Below are positions 44,330 to 54,026 of a stretch of DNA of 64,000 bases, piece after piece. Below the pieces are notes generated by a model. That model saw only the letters and a list, made by a program, of their open reading frames with translations, had not been told where the DNA came from and did no database searches. Each line of letters opens with the position of its first letter. Positions within the stretch are counted from its first letter, which is position 1. The DNA lies in the NCBI RefSeq assembly GCF_947072685.1, contig NZ_CAMTIK010000008.1, forward strand, positions 1 to 64,000, in the 5' to 3' direction. Source of the stretch: an uncultured Cetobacterium sp. (GTDB lineage: Bacteria > Fusobacteriota > Fusobacteriia > Fusobacteriales > Fusobacteriaceae). Position numbers and translations under genes: made by a program.

Positions 44330-45072
44330 TTATTCCTCCAATGTAAAGTTTTATATTCAATTAAAGATATTATTTGAACTAGTAAAATTGCTAGTGAAGA
44401 TATAATTACAATAGGAGCAAAAACTCCAGCTCCATCTAGTTGAGACATCATTCTTTTGCTGAAATATCCAAGTCCAGAAGTAGCTCCAAGCCATTCCCCA
44501 ATAGAAGCTCCAATTAAAGTTAGTGGGACACTCATTTTTAAAGCTGAGAAAAAACTAAAGCTGGAGGCTGGTATTTTTAATTTTAAAAAAATATCTAAAT
44601 TTGAAGCCTCTAAACTTTTTAAAAAATTGACCTGATCTTTTGGAATTTTTTTGAAGCTATTATATATTGTTATTGAAACAGGAAAAAAAGTTATTAGAAC
44701 AGAAACAATAACTTTACTCCAAATAGAGTAACCAAACCAAAGGATAAAAACTGGTGCTAATGCTGTTATTGGGATGGTTTGTGTAGTAATAATAATAGGG
44801 TAAAGAGCCTTTTCAATGGTTTCACTCAAGTCCATTAAAATTGCTAAAGTAATACCTAATACCATTGAAATAACAATGGAAATGAAAGCTATCTTTAAAG
44901 TGGATGGTAAGTGCGTTAAAAAAAGCGAGTTTTTTAACACCCATATTTTTTTTAAAATAGAAGTTGGGCAAGGCAAAATAAAGGGTTTTGAAATATACCT
45001 ACCTAAAAGTTCCCAAAATATAAAAAATAGCGTGACAGACAAAAAGCAGGGAGAAAATTTTAAATTTTTCAT
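44326..45072 (-). CDS. thiX: ABC transporter permease, ThiX-like
   Basis: A 248-residue permease with about six segments and the EAA loop (KSLEASNLDIFLKLKIPAS). GASIGEWLGATSGLGYFSKR is typical of the SsuC/TauC/ThiX group. It partners the ATPase and lipoprotein on either side; both gene junctions overlap by four bases. Confidence 0.87.
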   Translation of the reverse strand: MKNLKFSPCFLSVTLFFIFWELLGRYISKPFILPCPTSILKKIWVLKNSLFLTHLPSTLKIAFISIVISMVLGITLAILMDLSETIEKALYPIIITTQTIPITALAPVFILWFGYSIWSKVIVSVLITFFPVSITIYNSFKKIPKDQVNFLKSLEASNLDIFLKLKIPASSFSFFSALKMSVPLTLIGASIGEWLGATSGLGYFSKRMMSQLDGAGVFAPIVIISSLAILLVQIISLIEYKTLHWRNK

Positions 45073-45782
45073 AAAGAATCACACTTTATAACACTTAAAA
45101 TTTCTTTTTTTATTTCCGATAGTTTAATGGCATCATAATTTTTAGATATTTTAAATTCGATAAACCCGGTGAGTGGTTTATTTTTGCAAACTAAAATTTT
45201 ATCTGAAAGGAATAAAGCCTCATCGATATCATGAGTTATAAAAAGCATACTTTTATTAAAAAGATTTATTTTATCAAGAAGCCATTTCTGTAAATCCTCT
45301 CTAGTGATGGCATCTAAAGCTGAAAAAGGTTCGTCTAGAAGTAATATTTCCGCGTCTGTCAGAAGAGTTCTTATAAAAGAAACTCGCTGTCTCATTCCGC
45401 CGGAAAGAGTTTGTGGATAGCTATAAGCGTAGCTATCCAGTTGAAATTGTTTTAAATAGTTTAGTGCTAATTTTTTACCTTGAATTAGATCACTATTTTT
45501 TATTTCTAGGGGAAGAAGTATATTCTCAAGAATTGTTCTCCAAGGAAAAAGAATATCTTTTTGTGGCATATAAGCTTTAGAGCTAGAAAAGATTTCACCG
45601 CTGTATTCATTTTCAATACCTGCTAAGATTTTAATGAGTGTGGACTTACCACAGCCACTTGCTCCAACAATTGAGATGAGCTCATTTTTATTTAGCTCGA
45701 GGGAAAGATTTTCAATGATTGAATTATGAGAATTTTTATTTTTATAGCTAAATGTGAGGTTTTTAATGTTAAGTATGCTCAT
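45069..45782 (-). CDS. thiZ: ABC transporter ATPase, ThiZ-like
   Basis: A 237-residue ABC ATPase: Walker A GASGCGKSTLIKILAG, signature LSGGMRQRVSFIRTLL, Walker B ILLLDEPFSALD and the switch His in FITHDIDEALFLSD. It powers uptake of the thiamine precursor. The listed start at 45824 would overlap tenA; the ATG at 45782, one base after the tenA stop and preceded by AAAGGAG, is better. Confidence 0.88.
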   Translation of the reverse strand: MSILNIKNLTFSYKNKNSHNSIIENLSLELNKNELISIVGASGCGKSTLIKILAGIENEYSGEIFSSSKAYMPQKDILFPWRTILENILLPLEIKNSDLIQGKKLALNYLKQFQLDSYAYSYPQTLSGGMRQRVSFIRTLLTDAEILLLDEPFSALDAITREDLQKWLLDKINLFNKSMLFITHDIDEALFLSDKILVCKNKPLTGFIEFKISKNYDAIKLSEIKKEILSVIKCDSL

Positions 45783-45783
45783 A

Positions 45784-46437
45784 CTATACTCCTTTGTAAG
45801 ACATATCCCAGAATTTAAGCTCATAGATACTACAGGTTCTAAAAATATTTAGGAGATGAGCCTTGTCTTCTTTGCTAAGATGTTTAGTATGTTTTTCCAC
45901 AAGCTCTAAATTCCAATTGTTTAAAGAGTTATATCTATCAGACGAATATGTTTTTATCCATTCTCCATAGAAATCATGCCCACATCCATAGATTTTTTTA
46001 AGTTTGTCTCCAATCATCTTATAACTCCACATACATGAAAGTGCAGCGACCGCAATTTCTTTGATATCTCCGGAATGAGAAACAGCTAACATATAACTTG
46101 TATACGAAGTATTATCAAGAGTGGGTTTGTGGTTTGAAATATCCTCGTCGGTTATATTGAGTTTTTTCATATAAACTTTATGTATTCCCATTTCTGAGTT
46201 TAGTATTCCATCTGTCAAATCTGCGAATTGTTTCATATCAGACTCAGATTTACTTTTAATAACTCCTAAAGCAAAGAGTTTTGCATATTCTAAAAGGTAA
46301 AGATAATCTTGAATTATATAAAATTTGAATTTTTCTTTACTTAAAGTTCCTTTTCCTATTCCGTCAACAAAAGGGTGTGTGTAATAACTGTTCCAAACAT
46401 CAACTGCATTAAGGTAAAGTTCTTGTGTAAATTGCAT
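45784..46437 (-). CDS. tenA: Thiaminase II / aminopyrimidine aminohydrolase
   Basis: A 217-residue TenA protein that hydrolyses aminopyrimidine from degraded thiamine to HMP. The catalytic Cys is in AALSCMWSYKMIG, and the late Glu in IYELKFWDMSY; both are conserved family residues. It is first after the TPP riboswitch, and its partner transporter follows, so this is a thiamine salvage operon. Confidence 0.93.
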   Translation of the reverse strand: MQFTQELYLNAVDVWNSYYTHPFVDGIGKGTLSKEKFKFYIIQDYLYLLEYAKLFALGVIKSKSESDMKQFADLTDGILNSEMGIHKVYMKKLNITDEDISNHKPTLDNTSYTSYMLAVSHSGDIKEIAVAALSCMWSYKMIGDKLKKIYGCGHDFYGEWIKTYSSDRYNSLNNWNLELVEKHTKHLSKEDKAHLLNIFRTCSIYELKFWDMSYKGV

Positions 46438-46466
46438 AATTCCTCCTATGTATTAAAAAATTTATA

Positions 46467-46503
46467 AATAAAAAAGCTATTTTCTTAAAATAAGAAAATA
46501 GCT
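46467..46503 (-). terminator. Riboswitch-controlled terminator before tenA
   Basis: On the minus strand, AGCTATTTTCTT pairs perfectly with AAGAAAATAGCT, followed by TTTTTT. It lies between the TPP aptamer and tenA and is the expected expression platform, with termination when TPP is bound. Confidence 0.88.
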
Positions 46504-46537
46504 AATATATACACAAAAATAATATAAGTGTAGATAT

Positions 46538-46618
46538 GAACTACTTCCCTACGCTAGTATTAACTAGATCAGGTTCTAAGGGTAAAATCTCAGCCCGATA
46601 TGGGCACCCCTAGTAGTT
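46538..46618 (-). ncRNA. TPP (THI element) riboswitch
   Basis: The minus-strand sequence contains the conserved THI box parts in order: CTAGGGGTGCCC, GGCTGAGAT, ACCCTTAGAACCTGATC and then GTAGGGAAGTA. The closing stem P1 pairs AACTACT with AGTAGTT. It is placed directly after ssb and before tenA. Confidence 0.96.
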
Positions 46619-46636
46619 TAGTTTAGTTTTTAATAA

Positions 46637-47062
46637 TTAAAATGGGAATTCATCTTCATCAAAAGATGATGATGATCCAAAGTCTCCTTGAGGAGGCTCA
46701 GCTGCTTTAGGAGCAGCATATGATGGTGTAGGAGCCGAGAATTCAGAAGAGTTATCTCCGCCTCTAGACTCAATAAACTCCATAGTGTCAACAACAACAT
46801 CGTAAGAAGTTCTTTTTTCACCATTAACCTCATATCTATTCATTTGAAGTTTACCATTGATGGCAACTTTTTTTCCTTTTCTTAAGTATTCTCCTATAAG
46901 CTCAGCAGTTTTTCCAAAAGCAACACAGTTTATAAAATCAGCTTCTCCTTTAGAAAAAGGTCTATCAACAGCTAAACTAAATTTAGAGTATGCTTTACCA
47001 CTTTGACCAAACTTAAGTTCAGGATCTCTAGTTAAACGTCCTATTAAAACAACTAGGTTCAT
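46637..47062 (-). CDS. ssb: Single-stranded DNA-binding protein
   Basis: A 141-residue SSB with an N-terminal OB fold (MNLVVLIGRLTRDPELKFGQ, FINCVAFGKTAELIGEYLRK), a Gly/Pro/Ser-rich linker and the acidic tip DEDEFPF that binds partner proteins. It acts as a tetramer on ssDNA in replication and repair. Its stop lies 18 bases before the TPP aptamer. Confidence 0.96.
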   Translation of the reverse strand: MNLVVLIGRLTRDPELKFGQSGKAYSKFSLAVDRPFSKGEADFINCVAFGKTAELIGEYLRKGKKVAINGKLQMNRYEVNGEKRTSYDVVVDTMEFIESRGGDNSSEFSAPTPSYAAPKAAEPPQGDFGSSSSFDEDEFPF

Positions 47063-47212
47063 AATTACCTCCTATAAATTTAAATAAATAACGCCTAAAT
47101 TATAACAGAAAATATAAGAAATTAATATTGTTTTATTAAATAATTTTTTTTGAAAATCTAGAGTATATGGTATAATGAAACGAAGAATGAAAAAATCTAG
47201 AGAGGAGAAAAA

Positions 47213-49888
47213 ATGAAAAAAGCAGTTTTATTAGATGTCAGTGCAATAATGTATAGGGCCTTTTATGGCAATTTAAATTTTAAAACAAAAAATGAACCAA
47301 CAGGAGCTGTTTATGGATTCGTAAATACTCTTCTTAGTATAATAAATCAATTTGAACCAGATTATATAGGAGCAGCATTTGATGTTAAAAGATCTACACT
47401 TAGAAGGAGTGAGGTCTATAAAGAATATAAAGCAAAAAGAGATGCAGCACCCGAAGATTTGGTTGTTCAGATACCAAGAATAGAAGAACTTTTAGATTGT
47501 TTTGGAATAGAGAGATTCAAGTTGGATGGATATGAGGCTGATGATATTTTAGGAAGTTTAGCTGAGGAATTAAGTGCTAAAAATATAGAAACGTATATTA
47601 TAACAGGAGATAAAGATCTTTCACAAATATTGGATACAAATATAAACATAGCTCTTCTTGGAAAAGGTGATGGTGGAGGACTCAAAGTTTTGACAACTGA
47701 AGAGGATGTTGTTGAACAGTTAGGAGTAAAACCGAGTGTAATCCCAGATTTGTTTGGACTTATAGGTGATACGAGTGATGGAATTCCTGGTGTAAGAAAA
47801 ATTGGAACTAAAAAAGCAGTGCCAATGTTGGAAAAATATAAAAATTTAGAAGGAATATATGAAAATATAGATTTTTTAACAGAGTTACCGGGGATAGGAA
47901 AATCATTGGTTACTAACTTAATTGAAGACAAAGAATTGGCATTTATGAGTCGTGATTTAGCTACAATAGAGATAGTTCCTTTAAATATAACTGAAGAACA
48001 ATTGAGCTATAAAAAAGATGATAAAAAACTTTTAGAACTATTTAAAAAATTAGAGTTTAAGTCATTGATAAAAAAAATGGGGTTAGAGAATTTGTCCCAA
48101 AATTTAGTGACGGCAAACTTACCTAAAATTTCAGAGGGTATGCAGTTAGGACTTTTTAATTTTCAAACTCCTATAGAAGAGGATGAAAAAGCTTTTGAAG
48201 TTTTACTTGGAGCGGATATAGAAAATAAACTTTTGAAAAAAAATAATGAGAAGATATTTATATATCAGGGTGAAAAAGGAGTGGCAATCTCTGTAAAAAA
48301 TAAAGATTACTATCTCCCATTAGAGGATACTTTGAGTAAAGAGAATTTAAAAAAAGTACTACTTTCAAAACTTAGTTTTATATCATATGGATTCAAAAAT
48401 ATTTTAAGAAAAGGCTATGAAATAGAAAATATGGAACTAGATACTATGCTTGCATATCATCTTTTAACCTCTCAAACAAGAGAGGAAATAGAGGTTATGT
48501 TGAAAAATGTTATTGACGAGGATATTGAGAAATATTCAGAAGTATTTGGGAAATCTAAAGTTTCAGAATTAACAAATGAAGAGTATGGAAAATTTTTAGC
48601 AAAAAGAACAAGAGGGATGTTGGTAGCTTATCCAGAACTTTTAAAAGAGCTTGAAAATAACAATCTTTTAGAGGTTTTACAGAAGATAGAAATGCCTCTT
48701 ATTAAAGTTTTAGCGGATATGGAAAATGAAGGTATAAAAATTTCTCCCGAGTATTTCTCTATATATAGTAAAGAGTTAGAGATAAGATTGAGTGAATTGA
48801 CAGAAAAAATATATGATATAGCGGGTGGGGAGTTTAATATAAATTCACCTAAACAGTTAGGGGAAGTTTTATTTTTAAATTTGAATATTCCACCTATAAA
48901 AAAAACAAAAACTGGATTTTCAACAGATAGTGAAGTGTTGGAAAAATTAAGAGAACTAGGGCATGAAATTGCAGAGTCAATTTTAGAATATAGAAGATTA
49001 AGTAAATTAAAATCAACATATGTAGACCCTCTGCCTAAGATGGTTGATGAAAACAATAGATTACATACAACATTTAATCAGACAGGGACAGCTACAGGAC
49101 GATTGTCATCGTCAGATCCTAATCTTCAAAATATACCTGTTAGAACAGAGGAAGGGATGAAGATAAGAAAAGGATTTATAGCAGAAGAAGGACATGTTTT
49201 ATTGGGAATAGATTATTCACAGATAGAGCTTAGAGTTTTAGCTGAGATATCTCAAGACGAAAGCTTGATAGAAGCTTATGCTGAAAATCAAGATCTTCAT
49301 AGTTTAACTGCAAGAAAATTATTTGAATTAGATGAGAACGAAGAGGTGACAAGAGAGCAAAGAGATGCGGCTAAAACTGTTAATTTTAGTATTATATATG
49401 GAAAAACAGCATTTGGCTTATCGCAAGAGCTAAAAATAACTCCAAAAGAAGCATCGGAATATATAAGCAGATATTTTGATCAATACCCATCTGTAAAGCA
49501 TTTAGAAAAAGAGATAATAATGTCCGCCGAAGAGCATGGATACGTAGAAACATATTTTAAAAGAAAAAGAATAATAGAGGGAATCAATTCAAAGAATAGA
49601 GTTATAAAAAATCAAGCTGAAAGAATGGCTGTAAATACAGTGATCCAAGGGACGGCAGCAGAGATTTTAAAAAAAGTTATGATAAATCTTTATGAAGTTT
49701 TAAAAACTAAAAATGATATTCATATGCTTTTGCAAGTTCATGATGAGCTTATATTCGAAGTTGAAAAGGAAAAGGCTTTAGAATATAAGGACATAATAGA
49801 AAAAATAATGAGAGAAAGCATTAAGTTTTCAAAAGTAAAATTAGAAGTTAATAGTTCTATTGGAGAGAATTGGTCTGAAACAAAATAG
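47213..49888 (+). CDS. polA: DNA polymerase I
   Basis: An 891-residue family A polymerase. The 5' nuclease domain (1-290) has YKAKRDAAPEDL, DGYEADDILGSLA and GLIGDTSDGIPGV. The polymerase domain has LLGIDYSQIELRVLAEIS (motif A), AAKTVNFSIIYGKTAFGLSQ (motif B) and LLQVHDELIFEV (motif C). The middle region has lost the 'DTET' site of the 3'-5' exonuclease, so proofreading is probably absent, as in Taq or Bst. Confidence 0.97.
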   Translation: MKKAVLLDVSAIMYRAFYGNLNFKTKNEPTGAVYGFVNTLLSIINQFEPDYIGAAFDVKRSTLRRSEVYKEYKAKRDAAPEDLVVQIPRIEELLDCFGIERFKLDGYEADDILGSLAEELSAKNIETYIITGDKDLSQILDTNINIALLGKGDGGGLKVLTTEEDVVEQLGVKPSVIPDLFGLIGDTSDGIPGVRKIGTKKAVPMLEKYKNLEGIYENIDFLTELPGIGKSLVTNLIEDKELAFMSRDLATIEIVPLNITEEQLSYKKDDKKLLELFKKLEFKSLIKKMGLENLSQNLVTANLPKISEGMQLGLFNFQTPIEEDEKAFEVLLGADIENKLLKKNNEKIFIYQGEKGVAISVKNKDYYLPLEDTLSKENLKKVLLSKLSFISYGFKNILRKGYEIENMELDTMLAYHLLTSQTREEIEVMLKNVIDEDIEKYSEVFGKSKVSELTNEEYGKFLAKRTRGMLVAYPELLKELENNNLLEVLQKIEMPLIKVLADMENEGIKISPEYFSIYSKELEIRLSELTEKIYDIAGGEFNINSPKQLGEVLFLNLNIPPIKKTKTGFSTDSEVLEKLRELGHEIAESILEYRRLSKLKSTYVDPLPKMVDENNRLHTTFNQTGTATGRLSSSDPNLQNIPVRTEEGMKIRKGFIAEEGHVLLGIDYSQIELRVLAEISQDESLIEAYAENQDLHSLTARKLFELDENEEVTREQRDAAKTVNFSIIYGKTAFGLSQELKITPKEASEYISRYFDQYPSVKHLEKEIIMSAEEHGYVETYFKRKRIIEGINSKNRVIKNQAERMAVNTVIQGTAAEILKKVMINLYEVLKTKNDIHMLLQVHDELIFEVEKEKALEYKDIIEKIMRESIKFSKVKLEVNSSIGENWSETK

Positions 49889-49896
49889 GAGGAGCA

Positions 49897-50799
49897 GTGT
49901 CGTATACTTATAAGGTAAAAAACGAGATACTACATCGTTATAAATTAGTTGAAGAGGAAAAATATGCAGAGGTAAGAGCAGTGCTTTTATTAAAACATTC
50001 AATTAAGGATAATAGCATAGAGCTAAAATTGGAAAATAAAGAGATAGCAGAAAGAGTTTATGCTATTTTAAGAGAGTTGACATCACTTAAAATATTTATT
50101 AAATTTTCAAAGAGTAAGAAATTTGGAGAACACAATATATATGTAATAACAATTCCAGCTCAACCTGGATTTAAATCTTTTGTTGAAGAGTTATTAAAGT
50201 ATGGATATTTGGGAGAAAAGACCAGTAGAAAAGTAGAGGAAGGGTTTATAAGAGGGATGTTTTTGGGATGTGGATATATAAAATCTCCAGAAAAAGAATA
50301 CGCCTTAGATTTTTTTATAGATAGTGAAGAGTTAGCAGAGGAGCTATACAGTCTTTTACATAAAATGGGGAAAAGAGTGTATAAAACTATTAAGAGAAAT
50401 AAACCTTTAGTTTACATGAGAAATGCAGAGGATATTATGGATATAATTGTATTGATCGGGTCAATGAAAGAGTTTTATAATTATGAAGAAACAACTATGA
50501 TAAAGGATTTAAAAAATAAAACAATAAGAGAGATGAATTGGGAAGTAGCTAATGAAACTAAAACTTTGGATACGGCAAGAAAGCAGATAATAATGATAAA
50601 TCTTATAGGTAAAGAGGTTGGGCTTCAAGAATTGAGTCCAGTTCTTGAAGAGATAGCTTTTTTGAGACTTGAAAATCCAGAGGCTTCTTTGCAAGAATTG
50701 GCAGAGATAATAGGAATATCCAAGTCCGGAATTAGAAATAGATTTAGAAGAATAGAGGATCTGTATAAAGAACTTTTAGAAAAAGGAAGAGAGGTCTAA
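49897..50799 (+). CDS. whiA: WhiA-family DNA-binding protein
   Basis: A 300-residue WhiA protein: N-terminal domain, a degenerate LAGLIDADG-like part (RGMFLGCGYIKSPEKEYALD), then a C-terminal HTH (ASLQELAEIIGISKSGIRNR). Known in Gram-positive bacteria as a regulator of division and sporulation genes. Here it lies in a polA-whiA-ribF-scpA row with short gaps. The GTG start follows AGGAGGAG. Confidence 0.92.
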   Translation: MSYTYKVKNEILHRYKLVEEEKYAEVRAVLLLKHSIKDNSIELKLENKEIAERVYAILRELTSLKIFIKFSKSKKFGEHNIYVITIPAQPGFKSFVEELLKYGYLGEKTSRKVEEGFIRGMFLGCGYIKSPEKEYALDFFIDSEELAEELYSLLHKMGKRVYKTIKRNKPLVYMRNAEDIMDIIVLIGSMKEFYNYEETTMIKDLKNKTIREMNWEVANETKTLDTARKQIIMINLIGKEVGLQELSPVLEEIAFLRLENPEASLQELAEIIGISKSGIRNRFRRIEDLYKELLEKGREV

Positions 50800-50810
50800 G
50801 GGAGTACAAG

Positions 50811-51770
50811 ATGAAAATAGTAGAAGATATTTTGCTTACTGATGAAAAATTTAAAGATACCTACATAGCTATTGGAGCATTTGATGGAATACATATGGGA
50901 CACAGGGAGCTTATTTCTAGAGCTGTAAAAGAAGCTAGAGAGAAAGGTGGAAAATCGGTTGTGTTTACATTTTTAAACCATCCCATGGAGATTACCAATA
51001 GAACAAATGTTCCAAAACTGATAAATTCTTTAGAAGAAAAGAAGCATATAATAGAATCTTTAGGGGTAGACTATTTAATTATGCAGCCTTTCACAAAGGA
51101 GTTCTCAAATAAAACGCCAGAAGAGTTTGTAAACGAGGTATTAAAAGATATTTTGAATACTAAAGAGGTGTTTGTAGGATTTAATTTTTCTTTTGGTAAG
51201 GGGGGAAGAGGAAGTATTGAAAATTTGAAAAAATTCGGTCAAAGAGATAATATAAAAATAAATATAATAGAACCGATAAAATTAAAAAATCAGATTATAA
51301 GTTCAACTTTTATAAGAGAGATGTTAGCTCTTGGAAATTTGGAGATAGCGAATAGATCTTTAGGACAACCTTTTCTTGTTATTGGAGAGGTGGTTCACGG
51401 AAGAAAGTTGGGAAGAGTTATGGGGTTTCCAACAGCAAATCTTAAAATATTAAATAAAATATATCCTCCTTTTGGAATTTATGGTGGAAAAGTAAGAATA
51501 GAAGGAGAACTTAAATTTTGGGATGCAGTAATTAATATTGGGAAAAATCCAACATTAAAACCAGATGAGAGAAGTATTGAAGTTCATATATTGGATTTTG
51601 AAAAAGATATTTATGGGAAAAAAATATATGTTTCTTTAATGGAATTTTTAAGGGAAGAAAAAAAGTTTAATTCAATGGAAGAATTAAAAGAGACTATAAA
51701 AAATGATGTTTTAAATTGGAAAAATAAAATTAAAGGAATAGTTAATGGAAATAGTATTAAAAATAGATAA
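50811..51770 (+). CDS. ribF: Bifunctional riboflavin kinase / FMN adenylyltransferase
   Basis: A 319-residue enzyme. The N-terminal nucleotidyl transferase (AIGAFDGIHMGHRELISRA) makes FAD. The C-terminal kinase (GRVMGFPTANLKILNKIYPP, then NIGKNPTLKPDERSIEVHIL) makes FMN from riboflavin. It overlaps the start of scpA by 26 bases. Confidence 0.94.
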   Translation: MKIVEDILLTDEKFKDTYIAIGAFDGIHMGHRELISRAVKEAREKGGKSVVFTFLNHPMEITNRTNVPKLINSLEEKKHIIESLGVDYLIMQPFTKEFSNKTPEEFVNEVLKDILNTKEVFVGFNFSFGKGGRGSIENLKKFGQRDNIKINIIEPIKLKNQIISSTFIREMLALGNLEIANRSLGQPFLVIGEVVHGRKLGRVMGFPTANLKILNKIYPPFGIYGGKVRIEGELKFWDAVINIGKNPTLKPDERSIEVHILDFEKDIYGKKIYVSLMEFLREEKKFNSMEELKETIKNDVLNWKNKIKGIVNGNSIKNR

Positions 51771-52422
51771 TTTTGAAGGTCCGTTAGACCTTCTGTTACA
51801 TTTGATTGAGAAAAAAAAGATGAAAATATCAGAGATAAAAGTTTCTCAAATAATAGATGAGTATATTTTATATATAGAGAAAGCTAAGACTGATAATCTC
51901 AATATAAAGGTTGAATTTTTAGAGATAGCTTCAGAATTGTTAGAAATTAAAGCTTTTTCAATATTGAGCGTAGAAAAAGAGGTAGAGAAAGAAAAAGATT
52001 TAAAAAGAAGGCTAGAAGATTATAAAATATTTAAAGAGGTTGCATATACCATATCTGAAATTGAATGTGAACAAAACATATCATATTCTAGAGGAGAGGG
52101 AAGAAAGATAACTAAAAATATACCAAAAGAATTTGATTTAACTACATTAAAATTACAAGATATTTTTAATAGTTATGTTAAATATCTTCCTAAAGAGGAA
52201 GAGTTTTTAGAAATAGAATTAGAAAAAAGATATTCTTTAAAAGAAGAGATGGATAGAATAAAAGTTATTCTATATACCTCTGAAAAAAAGATAGAGGAAA
52301 TATTTGGAAGAGCTGAAAACAAAACTCACTTAGTATATATGTTTTTAGCGATTTTAGATTTGTATAGAGATGGTTTAATATTAATAGAGGGTGAAAATGG
52401 TTTGAAACTCTTTAGGAGGTAA
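51745..52422 (+). CDS. scpA: Segregation and condensation protein A
   Basis: A 225-residue kleisin: N-terminal IDNFEGPLDLLLHLIEKKKM binds the SMC neck, a helical linker follows, and the C-terminal winged helix (about 180-225, VYMFLAILDLYRDGLILIE) binds the SMC head. scpB is not nearby in this window. Length is slightly below usual. The gene overlaps ribF. Confidence 0.9.
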   Translation: MEIVLKIDNFEGPLDLLLHLIEKKKMKISEIKVSQIIDEYILYIEKAKTDNLNIKVEFLEIASELLEIKAFSILSVEKEVEKEKDLKRRLEDYKIFKEVAYTISEIECEQNISYSRGEGRKITKNIPKEFDLTTLKLQDIFNSYVKYLPKEEEFLEIELEKRYSLKEEMDRIKVILYTSEKKIEEIFGRAENKTHLVYMFLAILDLYRDGLILIEGENGLKLFRR

Positions 52423-52425
52423 TTA

Positions 52426-53976
52426 TTGAAAGTTGATTACAATTATAAAATATACACTCCAGAACAATATGCAGTGAGTATGGCTAAAATAGCAATAGAA
52501 AAATACTTAAATAGTTTTCCTAAAGAGGAAATAGATAATATAAAAGTAGCTGATATTTCATGTGGATCAGGGAATCTTTTGTTAGCGATTTTAGAGGAAC
52601 TTTTAAAGATTTCTAAAGAAATTTATGGTGAATATAGATATAAAAAAAGTTGGATTACAGGGTTTGATATAGATGAAACGGCACTGGAGTTATTCGAAAA
52701 AAGAGCGAAATCTCTTTTTATAGAGTATAAAATTGAAGGTGAATTGAATATAAAAAGATGTGATTCGCTATGTGAAGCCATGGAAGAAAAGTATGACATT
52801 GTACTTGGAAATCCACCATATTTAGGAGAGAAAAATCACAAAGAGATCTTTCAAAATATAAAAGAAACTAATTTTGGAAAAAAATATTACCAACCTAAAA
52901 TGGACTATTTTTACTTTTTTATAGAAAAAGGGATAGATATTTTAAAGGAAAATGGGATTTTGGTTTATCTTACAACTAATTATTGGCTCAAAGCGGATGG
53001 CGCGGAAAATTTAAGAGGAAAACTAAAAAAAGAGGGAGAATTTTTTAGAATTGAAAATTATACTTACTCGATATTTAAAAATGCAAAAGGACAGCATAAT
53101 GTTATTTTTTCTTGGATAAAAAGTGGTGATGAAAAAATAATAGAGATTATAGAGGATGAAAATAGATATAGTATTTATCAAGATAATATCTTTACAAAAG
53201 AACATAATAAAATTGTTCTTATACCACCTGTGTGGAAAGAGAGTATAGATAGTATTCGTGATAGAGGGAATTTTAATCTAGGGGATTTAGTGAATGTAAA
53301 TCAAGGAATTGTGAGTGGTGCTGACAAGGTATTTGTTTTTAAAGAATATGATGAAAAATTTAAAGATTATTTGAAGCCGTTTTATAAAAATAGAGATATA
53401 GGAAAATATAGTGTTACAGAAGTACCTCCATTTTGGATAATGTATTTAAATGGGAAGATGGAACTAAGTTCAACTACTTTTGATTATTTAGATGAATTTA
53501 AGCAGCTACTTTCTAAAAGAAGAGAGGTTGTCCATGAAAGGATTAATTGGTGGGAACTTCAATGGGCAAGAGATGAAGAAATTTTTATAAAACCTAAAAT
53601 AGTAGTTCGACAACGTTGTAAAACAAATAATTTTGCATATACAGAGAGAGAGTTTTACGGAAGTGCAGATATATATTACCTGACAGGGAAGACACCTGAT
53701 ATAAATCTTTTTTATCTTTTAGGGTATTTAAATTCAGAAGCTTTTTTTTATTGGTTTAATTATATCGGAAAGAAAAAAGGTAAAAATTTAGAGTTTTATT
53801 CAACCCCTTTAAAGGAAAGTCCGATTTACTATCCTAAGGATGAAAGTGAATTATTATATATAGAGGGATTGGTGAAAAAACAGTTGGAAAATTATCAAGA
53901 AGAGATCCAAAAAGAGATAGATAGTTATTTCAATAATAAACTTGGTATAAATATAAAGAGGCTGACTCAAAAGTAA
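52426..53976 (+). CDS. Orphan N6-adenine DNA methyltransferase (Eco57I/TaqI type)
   Basis: A 516-residue protein. The SAM-binding motif I VADISCGSGNLLLAILEELL is near residue 40. The catalytic motif IV IVLGNPPYLGEKNHK is near 125. A TaqI-like target-recognition region in the C-terminal half includes VNVNQGIVSGADKVFVF and FYGSADIYYLTG. No nuclease domain or adjacent restriction gene is seen. It starts TTG after TTAGGAGG, three bases after scpA, and appears part of that operon. It may be a solitary regulatory methylase. Confidence 0.85.
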   Translation: MKVDYNYKIYTPEQYAVSMAKIAIEKYLNSFPKEEIDNIKVADISCGSGNLLLAILEELLKISKEIYGEYRYKKSWITGFDIDETALELFEKRAKSLFIEYKIEGELNIKRCDSLCEAMEEKYDIVLGNPPYLGEKNHKEIFQNIKETNFGKKYYQPKMDYFYFFIEKGIDILKENGILVYLTTNYWLKADGAENLRGKLKKEGEFFRIENYTYSIFKNAKGQHNVIFSWIKSGDEKIIEIIEDENRYSIYQDNIFTKEHNKIVLIPPVWKESIDSIRDRGNFNLGDLVNVNQGIVSGADKVFVFKEYDEKFKDYLKPFYKNRDIGKYSVTEVPPFWIMYLNGKMELSSTTFDYLDEFKQLLSKRREVVHERINWWELQWARDEEIFIKPKIVVRQRCKTNNFAYTEREFYGSADIYYLTGKTPDINLFYLLGYLNSEAFFYWFNYIGKKKGKNLEFYSTPLKESPIYYPKDESELLYIEGLVKKQLENYQEEIQKEIDSYFNNKLGINIKRLTQK

Positions 53977-54015
53977 AAAATTAAGGTTTTACTTTTGAGG
54001 TCCAAGCCTCTTTTT
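53956..54015 (+). terminator. Large hairpin terminator overlapping the methylase stop
   Basis: CTCAAAAGTAAAA pairs with TTTTACTTTTGAG, and outside it AAGAGGCT pairs with AGCCTCTT, followed by TTT. The stem includes the last codons and stop of the methyltransferase gene. It may also serve the converging PTS gene. Confidence 0.85.
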
Positions 54016-54026
54016 CATTTGTTTAA

